A DNA stretch of 32,042 nucleotides from an uncultured Oscillospiraceae bacterium (GTDB taxonomy: Bacteria > Bacillota > Clostridia > Oscillospirales > Oscillospiraceae): assembly GCA_947599925.1 (NCBI GenBank), contig CANQFT010000021.1, forward strand, positions 1 to 32,042, given 5' to 3'. How positions within the stretch are numbered: position 1 is the first letter of the stretch; every line of letters starts with the position of its first letter. A program made the translations under genes and the position numbers. The notes beneath the pieces were generated by a model. The model had not been told where the DNA came from, did not search any database, and saw nothing but the letters and a program-made list of their open reading frames with translations. This document shows, one piece after another, positions 1 through 7,016 of this stretch.

Positions 1-114
<114 letters not shown>

Positions 115-130
115 TCATCTGGCGCCGCCA

Positions 131-147
131 TCTCCCCAAAGGGGAGA
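131..147 (-). promoter_or_regulatory. Hairpin in the rpsB 5' leader
   Basis: A perfect 7-bp stem (TCTCCCC and GGGGAGA) closes a 3-base loop inside the roughly 115-nt rpsB leader. Leaders of rpsB are autoregulatory RNAs in several bacterial groups. Whether this one belongs to a known S2-binding class cannot be decided by eye. No T-tract follows on the minus strand, so it is not an obvious terminator. Confidence 0.4.
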
Positions 148-195
148 CACGGGGCGGGCCATCAAGGGGTGTGTGTATTTCGCACAGGCTGAGAT

Positions 196-224
196 AGTTT
201 ACCACGTTTGCCGGAAAATAGCAA
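196..224 (-). promoter_or_regulatory. Promoter of rpsB
   Basis: On the minus strand, TTGCTA (219-224) and TAAACT (196-201) are separated by exactly 17 bases, a good vegetative sigma-A match. It would start a leader of about 115 nt before rpsB. It lies downstream of the ypeB stop, so rpsB is transcribed independently of ypeB. Confidence 0.7.
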
Positions 225-288
225 GTGTTTTTTGCCCGAAAAACCTGAAATTTCTTTCGCTGGGCACCGCGGCCAAACACGGCCCGGG

Positions 289-1629
289 TCACAGGGTCAG
301 CGTCCCCGTCTCGTCCTCCAGAAGAAGGAGGATGTTTTGCTGAAGGCCGGTCTGGGCGTTGACGTAGATGAGCACGTGGCCGCCGTCAGGCGCCTGGCAC
401 TTGAACTCGTAGGTCAGCACCTCCTGGGTGCCGCCGGCGGTGGGGATCAGGGCCTTTTGGACCGCCAGGATGGATAGGCCCTGGGGCACCCCTTGCCGGG
501 CCTGGGCCTCATCCACGGCGGGAGCGGGGAAGGAGCGGTCGTGGTGACGGCTCAGATACCCGTGGGCCTCGTAGCTCAAAAGCCCGCCGTTGTCCAGGCC
601 GACGGTGACTTTCACCAGATCGGGGTAACAAAAGACCCCCTCCACCACCGGCGCGAAGTGGACCGTCAAAGACCCGTCCCGCTGGATGTGGTAACTGCTC
701 TCCATCTGGGCGTAGCCCCAGTTGGCCAGGTAATTTTTGGCAAGCTCGATGCCCTGCCCGGCGTCCATGGCGCTCTGGCCGGGGACCCGGTCCAGAAAAT
801 ACTCCAGCACTTGCCCGCCCTGACAGGTGACTTCCACATAGCCCTGCCCGCCCTCGCCCTCCACCGAAAAGCCGTAGGTGGGCAGGGTGCCCTGGCTCTG
901 GCCCAGAGGGGTGAGGCGCTGGGGCGTCAGATGGAGAAAGTCCGCCGCGGTCTGCCTGGCCTGTTCCTCAGAGACGGTTCCCAGACCCTCCAGCGCCCTG
1001 GGGGTCTCGGCGCTCAGATGTTGGGAAAAGGGCCCGTCGTAGACCAGACTGGGCAACTCTGGAAAGTCCGCCTCCACCGCTTGAAACGCGCCGCCGGGGG
1101 CCTCCCCGCTCCGCACCGTCCGCCGGGCCAGTTCACCCTCCGCCTGGACCACCTGGCTCAGCGCCACCGCCCCCGCCTCCAGATCGCCCTGGAGCCCGGC
1201 CAGGGCCGTGTTCAGATCGGCGGAGATGGCCGCCAGCGCCGCCAGGTTTTCCTCCGCGCCGTCCTCCGTGCCCCGGCACAGGGCGGCGGCGTAGTCGCCG
1301 GTCCTGGCCAAAAAGGCGGCGGTCCGCTCCAGTTCCACGTTGCCGTAGGGCAGCTCGCCCAGGGCGGACTGGGCCGCCAGCGCCTTGGCGTACACCTGCT
1401 GGTAGAGACTGCTCCGCAGCGGCCCGGCGGTGGTGTAGACCGACTTTTGCAGCGCCGTGTCCAGCTCTCCCACCGCCGTGGTCAGTTCAGAAAAGGCGTG
1501 GTAATAGGTATTGGTCAGCAGCCGCTTGTACTGCCGGGCCTCCAGATGGCCCTGGACCGCGAAGCCCACCGCGATGATCAAGGCGGCCACCGCGAAGGTG
1601 ACGCCTGCCCGCCGCATCCGTTTTTCCAT
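289..1629 (-). CDS. ypeB: Germination protein YpeB (spore inner-membrane partner of SleB)
   Basis: This is a 446-residue protein with one N-terminal membrane anchor (about residues 9-27) after a short basic start, then a long extracytoplasmic part. The FPELPSLVYDGPFSQHLS segment in the middle is a hallmark of YpeB, and the C-terminal half has PepSY/YpeB-type repeats. In Bacillus, YpeB sits in the spore inner membrane and is needed to localise and stabilise the cortex-lytic enzyme SleB during germination. No sleB lies beside it here: gltX is upstream and rpsB downstream. The ATG at 1629 is preceded by GGGAGGG (1637-1643). That ribosome binding site lies inside a hairpin and just downstream of a sigma-G-like promoter (separate entry). 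Length is normal for the family. Confidence 0.9.
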   Translation of the reverse strand: MEKRMRRAGVTFAVAALIIAVGFAVQGHLEARQYKRLLTNTYYHAFSELTTAVGELDTALQKSVYTTAGPLRSSLYQQVYAKALAAQSALGELPYGNVELERTAAFLARTGDYAAALCRGTEDGAEENLAALAAISADLNTALAGLQGDLEAGAVALSQVVQAEGELARRTVRSGEAPGGAFQAVEADFPELPSLVYDGPFSQHLSAETPRALEGLGTVSEEQARQTAADFLHLTPQRLTPLGQSQGTLPTYGFSVEGEGGQGYVEVTCQGGQVLEYFLDRVPGQSAMDAGQGIELAKNYLANWGYAQMESSYHIQRDGSLTVHFAPVVEGVFCYPDLVKVTVGLDNGGLLSYEAHGYLSRHHDRSFPAPAVDEAQARQGVPQGLSILAVQKALIPTAGGTQEVLTYEFKCQAPDGGHVLIYVNAQTGLQQNILLLLEDETGTLTL

Positions 1630-1635
1630 AAAAGA

Positions 1636-1677
1636 TCCCTCCCACGGCAGTATGCCAATGGGAGGGACCCTTTATGC
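1636..1677 (-). promoter_or_regulatory. Sigma-G-like promoter nested in a hairpin that covers the ypeB ribosome binding site
   Basis: On the minus strand, GCATA (1673-1677) is followed after 18 bases by CATACTG (1648-1654). These match the sigma-G consensus (GHATR, then CATWHTA) except for the last base. The same stretch forms a perfect 9-bp stem (1636-1644 with 1659-1667) plus a 4-bp inner stem (GGCA/TGCC). The 3' arm contains the GGGAGGG ribosome binding site of ypeB. Transcripts arriving from gltX would therefore hide the site. A start about 7 bases past the -10 would fall at the edge of the 3' arm and leave the site free. The hairpin may also serve as a weak gltX terminator, with four Ts following. 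Confidence 0.5.
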
Positions 1678-1687
1678 GGAAACGGGG

Positions 1688-3166
1688 TCAGGACAGGTGC
1701 TCCACGCCGGCGCGAAGCCGCTTCAGCGTCTCTTCCCGGCCCAGGATGTGGCACAGTTCCACCGCGCCGCCGGGAGTGACCGCCTTGCCGGAGAGGGCCG
1801 TGCGCACCGGCCACATGATCCGCCCGTTTTTCAGCTCGTGGGCTTCCGCCAGGGCGATGAGGCAGTCGTGGATGGCGTCAAAGTTCCACTCCGGCAGGGC
1901 CTCCAGCGCGGGGATGACCCAGCCCAGGGCCTCCAGGGAGTTGGCCTGGTCGGTCTTCATCTTCTTGTGGCAGTAGAGCTCGTTGTCATACTCCGGCACC
2001 GCGTCGAAAAAATCCACCTGGGGCGCGATGTCCAGCAGTGTGTCGCACCGGGGCTGGACCAGCGGCGCCACCAGCGCCAGGTCGATGGCCGGGGCGTGGA
2101 CCGCCGCCTCCAGATAGGGCCGCGCCAGGTCAAAAAACGCCTGGGGCGCCAGGGCGCGGAGGTAGTGGGCGTTAAAATACTTGAGCTTTTCCAAATCGAA
2201 GATGGCGGGGGACTTGGAGATGCCGTGGAGGTCAAAGACCCCCACCAGCTCCTCCAGGGTGAAAAACTCCGTCTCGGCGTATTCCCCGCGGGGGCTCCAG
2301 CCCAGCAGGGCCACATAGTTCACCACCGCCTGGGACAAAAAGCCCATGGCCAGCAGGTCCTCGTAGGAGGGGTCGCCGTGGCGCTTGGACATCTTGTTCT
2401 GGGCGTCCCGCATCACGGGGGAACAGTGGACGTAGGTCGGCACCGCCCAGCCAAAAGCCCGGTAGAGCAGGTCGTACTTGGGGGCGGAGGAGAGGTACTC
2501 GCTGCCCCGGACCACATGGGTGATGCCCATGAGGTGGTCGTCGATGACGTTGGCGAAGTTATAGGTGGGCAGACCGTCCCGCTTGAGCAGCACCTGGTCG
2601 TCCAGGTCGGCGTTGTCCACGGTGATGTCGCCGTAGATGGCGTCGGAGAAGGTGGTCTGCCCGGCGGGGATCTTCTGGCGGATGACGTAGGGTTCCCCGG
2701 CGTCCACGCGGGCCTTGGCGACCGCGTAGGGAATGTCCCGGCAGGGGTCGGCGGCGCGCCCAAAGTCCCCGCTGTCCTCCTCGCTCTCCGCCTTCTCGCA
2801 GAAGCAGTAGTAGGCCGCGCCTTTCTCCACCAGCAGATGGGCGTATCTGCCGTAGAGGTCCCGGCGCTGGGTCTGGATGTAGGGCCCCACCGGGCCGCCC
2901 ACGTCGGGGCCCTCGTCCCAGGTCAGGCCGCAGTCCCGCAGGGTCTTGTAGATGATGTCCACAGCCCCCTCTACCAGCCGTCCCTGGTCGGTGTCCTCGA
3001 TGCGGAGGATGAACTTCCCGCCCAGGGAGCGGGCGATGAGCCAGGTGTAGAGCGCGGTGCGGAGATTGCCCACGTGCATATACCCCGTGGGCGACGGCGC
3101 GAACCGGGTCCGGGCCCCGCCCGTGGGGATGCGCCCCTCCATCTCGTCAAACCACGTCATATCCAT
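1688..3166 (-). CDS. gltX: Glutamyl-tRNA synthetase (class I)
   Basis: The 492-residue enzyme charges tRNA-Glu with glutamate in the cytoplasm. The HIGH-type ATP motif appears as PSPTGYMHVGN (HVGN at residues 31-34) and the KMSKR loop as NKMSKRHGD (KMSKR at 258-262). The GluRS catalytic core lies between them and a helical anticodon-binding C-terminal part follows. Length is typical. The ATG at 3166 has GGGAGG 8 bases upstream (3175-3180); a second in-frame ATG two codons later is less well placed. No T-box leader is visible upstream. Whether it also mischarges tRNA-Gln cannot be judged here. It is transcribed toward ypeB across a 58-bp gap. Confidence 0.97.
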   Translation of the reverse strand: MDMTWFDEMEGRIPTGGARTRFAPSPTGYMHVGNLRTALYTWLIARSLGGKFILRIEDTDQGRLVEGAVDIIYKTLRDCGLTWDEGPDVGGPVGPYIQTQRRDLYGRYAHLLVEKGAAYYCFCEKAESEEDSGDFGRAADPCRDIPYAVAKARVDAGEPYVIRQKIPAGQTTFSDAIYGDITVDNADLDDQVLLKRDGLPTYNFANVIDDHLMGITHVVRGSEYLSSAPKYDLLYRAFGWAVPTYVHCSPVMRDAQNKMSKRHGDPSYEDLLAMGFLSQAVVNYVALLGWSPRGEYAETEFFTLEELVGVFDLHGISKSPAIFDLEKLKYFNAHYLRALAPQAFFDLARPYLEAAVHAPAIDLALVAPLVQPRCDTLLDIAPQVDFFDAVPEYDNELYCHKKMKTDQANSLEALGWVIPALEALPEWNFDAIHDCLIALAEAHELKNGRIMWPVRTALSGKAVTPGGAVELCHILGREETLKRLRAGVEHLS

Positions 3167-3202
3167 AAACAGGGCCTCCCATCAAAAATTTCCGTTCCCA
3201 TC

Positions 3203-3231
3203 TTGCTTTTTATCGCCTTGTGTAGTAAAAT
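3203..3231 (+). promoter_or_regulatory. Rightward promoter in the gltX / secreted-protein gap
   Basis: TTGCTT (3203-3208) and TAAAAT (3226-3231) are spaced by 17 bases. The -10 region, TAGTAAAATACATCCTAG, is nearly the same as that of the glyA promoter (TAGTAGAATATATCCTAG at 5670-5687). This supports it as a real promoter class in this genome. It would drive the structured RNA at 3238-3444 and, by readthrough, the secreted protein at 3537. Confidence 0.55.
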
Positions 3232-3343
3232 ACATCCTAGAAGCGCCAAAAAGGCGGCAGGCCGCGGGGTGCGCCAACACCCCGCAGCCCTGTACGGAGT
3301 GGACACGCACTCAGCACAGCAACAAGATAGTTGCGCCACAGCT

Positions 3344-3372
3344 ATTATACTTGCTCTTGAGCTCCATTTCAA
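3344..3372 (-). promoter_or_regulatory. Promoter of gltX
   Basis: On the minus strand, TTGAAA (3367-3372) and a perfect TATAAT (3344-3349) are spaced by 17 bases. A start near 3337 gives a leader of about 170 nt before gltX. That leader includes a strong GC-rich hairpin (GCGGGGTG/CACCCCGC, 3264-3285) and small hairpins, but no T-box GGGTGG...ACCGCG element. The promoter lies inside, and antisense to, the rightward structured transcript. Confidence 0.75.
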
Positions 3373-3407
3373 GGGCAAAAAAAGCTGTGTTACGCTGGAG
3401 TTTTCCG

Positions 3408-3444
3408 GCGGTGTTGAGGCAAACGCTCTCAGCACCGCTTTTTT
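3408..3444 (+). terminator. Intrinsic terminator upstream of the secreted-protein gene
   Basis: An 11-bp stem with one G-U pair (3408-3418 with 3428-3438) closes a 9-base loop and is followed directly by six Ts (3439-3444). It lies between the rightward promoter and the gene at 3537, with no further promoter after it. It therefore ends a separate RNA or attenuates the gene. Confidence 0.7.
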
Positions 3445-3448
3445 GCGC

Positions 3449-3517
3449 GTTTCCGGGACCCCCAAACGGGGCGGGGCCAGGAGAAAACGCCCCGCCCCAC
3501 CTGGGAGACCCGGAAAC
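3449..3517 (+). promoter_or_regulatory. Nested hairpin immediately upstream of a ribosome binding site
   Basis: GTTTCCGGG (3449-3457) pairs perfectly with CCCGGAAAC (3509-3517). Inside it, GGGGCGGGGC (3468-3477) pairs perfectly with GCCCCGCCCC (3489-3498). The structure ends 4 bases before the AGAGGAGGA ribosome binding site (3522-3530) of the next gene. There is no T-tract, so it is more likely an mRNA-stability or translation element than a terminator. Confidence 0.5.
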
Positions 3518-3536
3518 CACAAGAGGAGGAAGTCCC

Positions 3537-4898
3537 ATGAAAAAAAGAGCCCTATCCCTATTCCTGGCCCTGGCCCTCTGCCTGGGCCTCCTGCCCCTCA
3601 CCGCCCTGGCCGCGGAGCTGCCCAAGCTCCCTGCGCCCACGGATCTGACTTGGGGCGTATATTATGAGTATGATTACGATAGTGGACAAGGAGACGATTG
3701 GGTCCTGAAACAGTTTTCTGTTCCAGGATGTGCCAGTTGGACCATGGAACGTCACGCGGGGAAGGCTGCCATCTGCTATTACAACACGGAAAACGAGAAG
3801 GAGCCTGTGGCCGAGACGACCTGGGAACTGATCGAGGAAGATGGGCTGGAAATGTCTGACATGACCTTTTTGGCAGATGCCGGGGATGTCAGCGGCACAT
3901 ATTATTTTACCGTGCAACTCCTGGGCGATGGGATAACCTATGGGGACAGTGACATCGCCCGCTCTCAGACGTGGACCTACACCCGTCCATCGGCCAAGCT
4001 GCCCGCCCCGACCGCCGCGCCTGTATTTACCCCCCGGTATGATTGGGAAAACCATCCGGATCAAGTAGCCGCCTTGGGCTGGGATGCCCCTGACGATCTG
4101 AGTACTCGCGGTTACATGGTTGAATACTACTTTTCTCCCACCGATCCAAACGCTACGAATACGAGTGAGTTGATTTATGCTGGAGGCGGATACTCAGTAT
4201 TTGATATTGGCCAAAATGTTCTCATTCTTCCCCAGGTATTCCCTCAACCGGGCTATTATTACGCGAGGCTCCGCTACCTCAGCCGGGACATTACGCGGGA
4301 GCAAAATAGCGACTGGTCTCCGCTGAGCAAGTCTTTCTACTATAACGGCGAGGGAGGGACAGCGGAACTGCCCGAAACGGAGGATAAGGAGACCTACACC
4401 GTCACCGTATCCGATCCCCAGCACGGGACCGTGACCGCCAACCCCACCAGCGGTCAAAAGGGAACGAAGGTCACCCTCACCATCACCCCGGACGCCTGGT
4501 ATACCCTGGACACCCTCGCCGTCACCCAGGCGGACGGGACGGAGGTGGCTGTGACCGACAACACCTTCACCATGCCCGCCTCCGACGTCACCGTCACCGC
4601 CACCTTCAAGCCGATCACGCCGCCCGGCGGGAAGTCCGGGACAATGGTAGAGCCCACGGGCCGGTCGCTGGGCTGGGCGGTCACTGGGACCGGGGAGATC
4701 AGCATCATCGACACGCTGCCCCAGGGCGAGGCGGTCCTGGCGGCGTGCTACGACCAGGATGGCCGCTTCGTTGGCCTGCGGCAGCTGGACGCCCAGCACT
4801 CCAGCGCCCAGATGGACCCGGCCGCCGACCTGCGGCTGTTCTGGCTGGGGACCCAGCTGACGCCGCTCGCCCCCAAAACCACGGTGTGGGAGGAGTAA
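3537..4898 (+). CDS. Secreted protein with FN3-like domains and an InlB-type repeat
   Basis: The 453-residue product starts with a clear signal peptide (MKKRALS, hydrophobic core, cleavage near ALA-AE at about residue 25). Two regions of about 120 residues each (27-145 and 147-270) have an FN3-like look, with openings such as LPAPTDLTWGV and LPAPTAAPVF. A domain at about 283-357 (VSDPQHGTVTANPTSGQKG...TMPASDVTVTATF) belongs to the divergent InlB B-repeat type found in clostridial surface proteins. A further 85-residue C-terminal region, also seen in secreted proteins of such genomes, follows. No SLH, sortase or membrane anchor is visible, so it is probably released or bound non-covalently. 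The ATG at 3537 was chosen over an upstream open frame because of the signal peptide and the GAGGAGGA site 7 bases ahead. Ligand unknown. Confidence 0.85.
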   Translation: MKKRALSLFLALALCLGLLPLTALAAELPKLPAPTDLTWGVYYEYDYDSGQGDDWVLKQFSVPGCASWTMERHAGKAAICYYNTENEKEPVAETTWELIEEDGLEMSDMTFLADAGDVSGTYYFTVQLLGDGITYGDSDIARSQTWTYTRPSAKLPAPTAAPVFTPRYDWENHPDQVAALGWDAPDDLSTRGYMVEYYFSPTDPNATNTSELIYAGGGYSVFDIGQNVLILPQVFPQPGYYYARLRYLSRDITREQNSDWSPLSKSFYYNGEGGTAELPETEDKETYTVTVSDPQHGTVTANPTSGQKGTKVTLTITPDAWYTLDTLAVTQADGTEVAVTDNTFTMPASDVTVTATFKPITPPGGKSGTMVEPTGRSLGWAVTGTGEISIIDTLPQGEAVLAACYDQDGRFVGLRQLDAQHSSAQMDPAADLRLFWLGTQLTPLAPKTTVWEE

Positions 4899-4927
4899 AC
4901 CTCTCCCTGCCCGGACCACGGCGTGAA

Positions 4928-4961
4928 AGAGGCGCCCTTCCCGCCTGGGAAGGGCGCCTCT
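4928..4961. terminator. Bidirectional terminator between convergent genes
   Basis: A perfect 15-bp stem (4928-4942 with 4947-4961; GAGGCGCCCTTCCC and its complement) closes a GCCT loop. It sits between the convergent secreted-protein gene and nth. T-tracts are weak on both sides (TCAGTTT to the right, CTTTCA to the left). Confidence 0.7.
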
Positions 4962-4968
4962 CAGTTTC

Positions 4969-4997
4969 TCAAAGAAGTGGCGAAGCCGCTTCTTTGA
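4969..4997. repeat. Solo copy of the TCAAAGAAG...CTTCTTTGA hairpin (likely nth terminator)
   Basis: A 13-bp stem with one G-U pair (4969-4981 with 4985-4997) closes a GAA loop. It is directly downstream of the nth stop, next to GTGATTTTC on the minus strand. It has the same arms as the first hairpin of the dispersed repeats at 11960, 15133 and 22575, but lacks their second palindrome. Confidence 0.6.
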
Positions 4998-5000
4998 AAA

Positions 5001-5636
5001 TCACTGCTGGAAGCTTTTGCACCACGGGGCCAGGACGCACGCCGCGCACTTGGGGCTCCGGGCGGTGCAGACCGCCCGGCCATGGAGCACCAGCCGGTGG
5101 CAGAAGTCGTTGGACTCCTCCGGTGGGAGGACCTTTCGCAGTTGCAGCTCCACCTGGTGCGGGTCCTTGGAGCCGTCGGTGAGGCCCAGCTTGCCGGAGA
5201 TGCGGATGCAGTGGGTGTCCGCCACCACCGCGCCGGGGGTGTGGTAGATGTCTCCCAGCACCAGATTGGCCGTCTTGCGGCCCACGCCGGGGAGCTTGAG
5301 CAGTTCCTCCATGGTCCCCGGCACCTTCCCGCCGTAGTCGCGCAGGAGCATCTGGGCGGCCAGGACGATGTCCCGCGCCTTGGCCCGGAAGAAGCCGGTG
5401 GAGTGGATGATGGCCTCCACGTCGGCCACGTCCGCCGCCGCCAGGGCCTCCAGCGTGGGGTAGCGGCCAAAGAGCTCCGGGGTCACCAGGTTCACCCGCG
5501 CGTCGGTACACTGGGCCGACAGGCGCACGGAGAACAGCAGTTCGTAGTCCTTTTCGTAGTTGAGCGAGCACACGCTGTCCGGATAGAGCGCCTTCAGCGC
5601 CTCCACGATGTGTACGGCTCTCTCTTTTTTTGTCAT
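5001..5636 (-). CDS. nth: Endonuclease III (DNA glycosylase / AP lyase)
   Basis: The 211-residue enzyme removes oxidised pyrimidines in base excision repair and cleaves the abasic site. The helix-hairpin-helix LPGVGRKTANLVLG (115-128) carries the catalytic lysine K121, and the catalytic aspartate is D140 in VADTHC. The C-terminal cysteines 190, 197, 200 and 206 have the C-x6-C-x2-C-x5-C spacing of the [4Fe-4S] cluster. Length is normal and all key residues are present. The ATG at 5636 is preceded by GGGGAG (5643-5648). A much longer open frame continues upstream across glyA but is not coding. It is divergent from glyA and ends at a hairpin terminator. Confidence 0.96.
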   Translation of the reverse strand: MTKKERAVHIVEALKALYPDSVCSLNYEKDYELLFSVRLSAQCTDARVNLVTPELFGRYPTLEALAAADVADVEAIIHSTGFFRAKARDIVLAAQMLLRDYGGKVPGTMEELLKLPGVGRKTANLVLGDIYHTPGAVVADTHCIRISGKLGLTDGSKDPHQVELQLRKVLPPEESNDFCHRLVLHGRAVCTARSPKCAACVLAPWCKSFQQ

Positions 5637-5648
5637 ATGTATCTCCCC

Positions 5649-5678
5649 TTGACAGACGCGGTGTTCTTTTAGTAGAAT
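5649..5678 (+). promoter_or_regulatory. Promoter of glyA
   Basis: TTGACA (5649-5654) and TAGAAT (5673-5678) are spaced by 18 bases, giving a start near 5685 and a leader of about 48 nt. No riboswitch fits in that space. The -35 lies just upstream of the nth ribosome binding site on the other strand, so the divergent genes share a compact control region. Confidence 0.75.
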
Positions 5679-5732
5679 ATATCCTAGCACAAAATGGAGA
5701 ACTTTGCGACAATTTTTTATGGAGGAATCAAT

Positions 5733-6977
5733 ATGATCCGAGAAATCATGGACCGCATCGCCCAGCTGGACCCGGAGGTGGGCGCGGGCATCCAGGCCGA
5801 GTACGACCGCCAGCGCCGCAACATCGAGCTCATCGCCTCGGAAAACTTTGTCAGCGAGGCGGTCTTGCTGGCCATGGGCACGGTGCTCACCAACAAATAC
5901 GCCGAGGGCTACCCCGGCAAGCGCTACTACGGCGGCTGCCAGTGCGTGGACGTGGTGGAGGACATCGCCCGCCGGCGGGCCTGCCAGCTCTACGGCGCGG
6001 ACCACGCCAACGTCCAGCCCCACGCCGGGGCCCAGGCCAACTACGCCGTCTACCAGGCCCTGTGCGACGTGGGGGACACGGTCATGGGCATGGACCTCTC
6101 CAACGGCGGCCACCTGACCCACGGCTCGCCTGTGAACTTCTCCGGCAAGAACTACAACATGGTCTTCTACGGCGTGGGCGCCGACGGCCGCATCGACTAC
6201 GACCAGGTCCGGGACCAGGCCAAAAAGCACCGCCCCAAAATGATCATCGCCGGGGCCTCCGCCTATCCCCGGATCATCGACTTCAAGACCTTTGCCGACA
6301 TCGCCCACGAGGTGGGGGCCTATCTGATGGTGGACATGGCCCACATCGCCGGGCTGGTGGCCGCCGGGCTCCACCCCAGCCCCGTGCCCTACGCCGATGT
6401 GGTCACCACCACCACCCACAAGACCCTCCGGGGTCCCCGGGGCGGTATGATCCTGTGCCGCGAGGAATACGCCAAGAAGATCGACTCGGCCATCTTCCCC
6501 GGCAGCCAGGGCGGGCCCCTGGAGCACATCATCGCCGCCAAGGCCGTGGCCTTAGGGGAGGCGCTGAAGCCGGAGTTCAAGACCTACCAGCAGCGCATCC
6601 TGGACAACGCCCAGGCGCTGGCCAAGGGCCTGATGGACGCGGGCTTCGACCTGGTCAGCGGCGGCACCGACAACCATCTGGCCCTGGTGGACCTCCGCAA
6701 AGCGGGCATCACCGGCAAGGAGATGGAGCGCCGGCTGGACGAGGTGAACATCACCGTCAACAAAAACGCCATCCCCAACGACCCGGAAAAGCCCTTTGTC
6801 ACCAGCGGCATCCGGGTGGGCACCCCCGCCGCCACCACCCGCGGCCTCGGCCCCGACGACTTTGCCGAGATCGCCCACATCATCTGGGCCACCGCCACCG
6901 ACTTTGACGGCAACCAGGACGCCCTGCGCGCCCGCGTGGCCGCCCTCACCGCCAAATACCCCTTGTATGAGGGGTAA
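5733..6977 (+). CDS. glyA: Serine hydroxymethyltransferase
   Basis: The 414-residue PLP enzyme interconverts serine and glycine with tetrahydrofolate, feeding one-carbon metabolism. The N-terminus has the typical [16 protein letters not shown] block. The PLP lysine is K230 in [16 protein letters not shown], and HAGAQAN and [11 protein letters not shown] are also conserved. Length is normal. An upstream in-frame ATG at 5694 exists, but ATG 5733 has GGAGG 7 bases ahead (5721-5725) and yields the expected N-terminus. It is probably co-transcribed with rarA, 39 bases downstream. Confidence 0.98.
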   Translation: MIREIMDRIAQLDPEVGAGIQAEYDRQRRNIELIASENFVSEAVLLAMGTVLTNKYAEGYPGKRYYGGCQCVDVVEDIARRRACQLYGADHANVQPHAGAQANYAVYQALCDVGDTVMGMDLSNGGHLTHGSPVNFSGKNYNMVFYGVGADGRIDYDQVRDQAKKHRPKMIIAGASAYPRIIDFKTFADIAHEVGAYLMVDMAHIAGLVAAGLHPSPVPYADVVTTTTHKTLRGPRGGMILCREEYAKKIDSAIFPGSQGGPLEHIIAAKAVALGEALKPEFKTYQQRILDNAQALAKGLMDAGFDLVSGGTDNHLALVDLRKAGITGKEMERRLDEVNITVNKNAIPNDPEKPFVTSGIRVGTPAATTRGLGPDDFAEIAHIIWATATDFDGNQDALRARVAALTAKYPLYEG

Positions 6978-7016
6978 AGGGAACTAACTTTACAGCAAGA
7001 AACGGGGGTGAGGTGT

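Larger units (their letters stand above)
3238..3444 (+). ncRNA. Candidate structured small RNA or attenuated leader
   Basis: Between a rightward promoter and an intrinsic terminator lie about 205 bases that fold into successive hairpins. One is GCGGGGTG/CACCCCGC (3264-3285), extended by CAGG/CCTG. GAGTG/CACTC and CAAC/GTTG follow. A long arm pairs CACAGCT with AGCTGTG around a 10-bp TTGCTCTTGA/TCAAGGGCAA stem. The RNA ends with the terminator at 3408-3444. No known family (6S, SRP, T-box) could be matched by eye. It may be a free-standing RNA or the attenuator of the downstream secreted-protein gene. The gltX promoter lies on the opposite strand, so part of the folding potential could simply reflect overlapping regulation. 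Confidence 0.35.

Noticed and set aside
3167-3343. T-box leader for gltX
   Set aside because: No GGGTGG...ACCGCG antiterminator element or specifier loop is seen; similarity is limited to GGGGTG in a hairpin.
3238-3444. 6S RNA or SRP RNA identification of the structured transcript
   Set aside because: No closing stem between 5' and 3' ends as in 6S RNA, and no GGAAGGAAGCAG-type SRP tetraloop region; left as unassigned.
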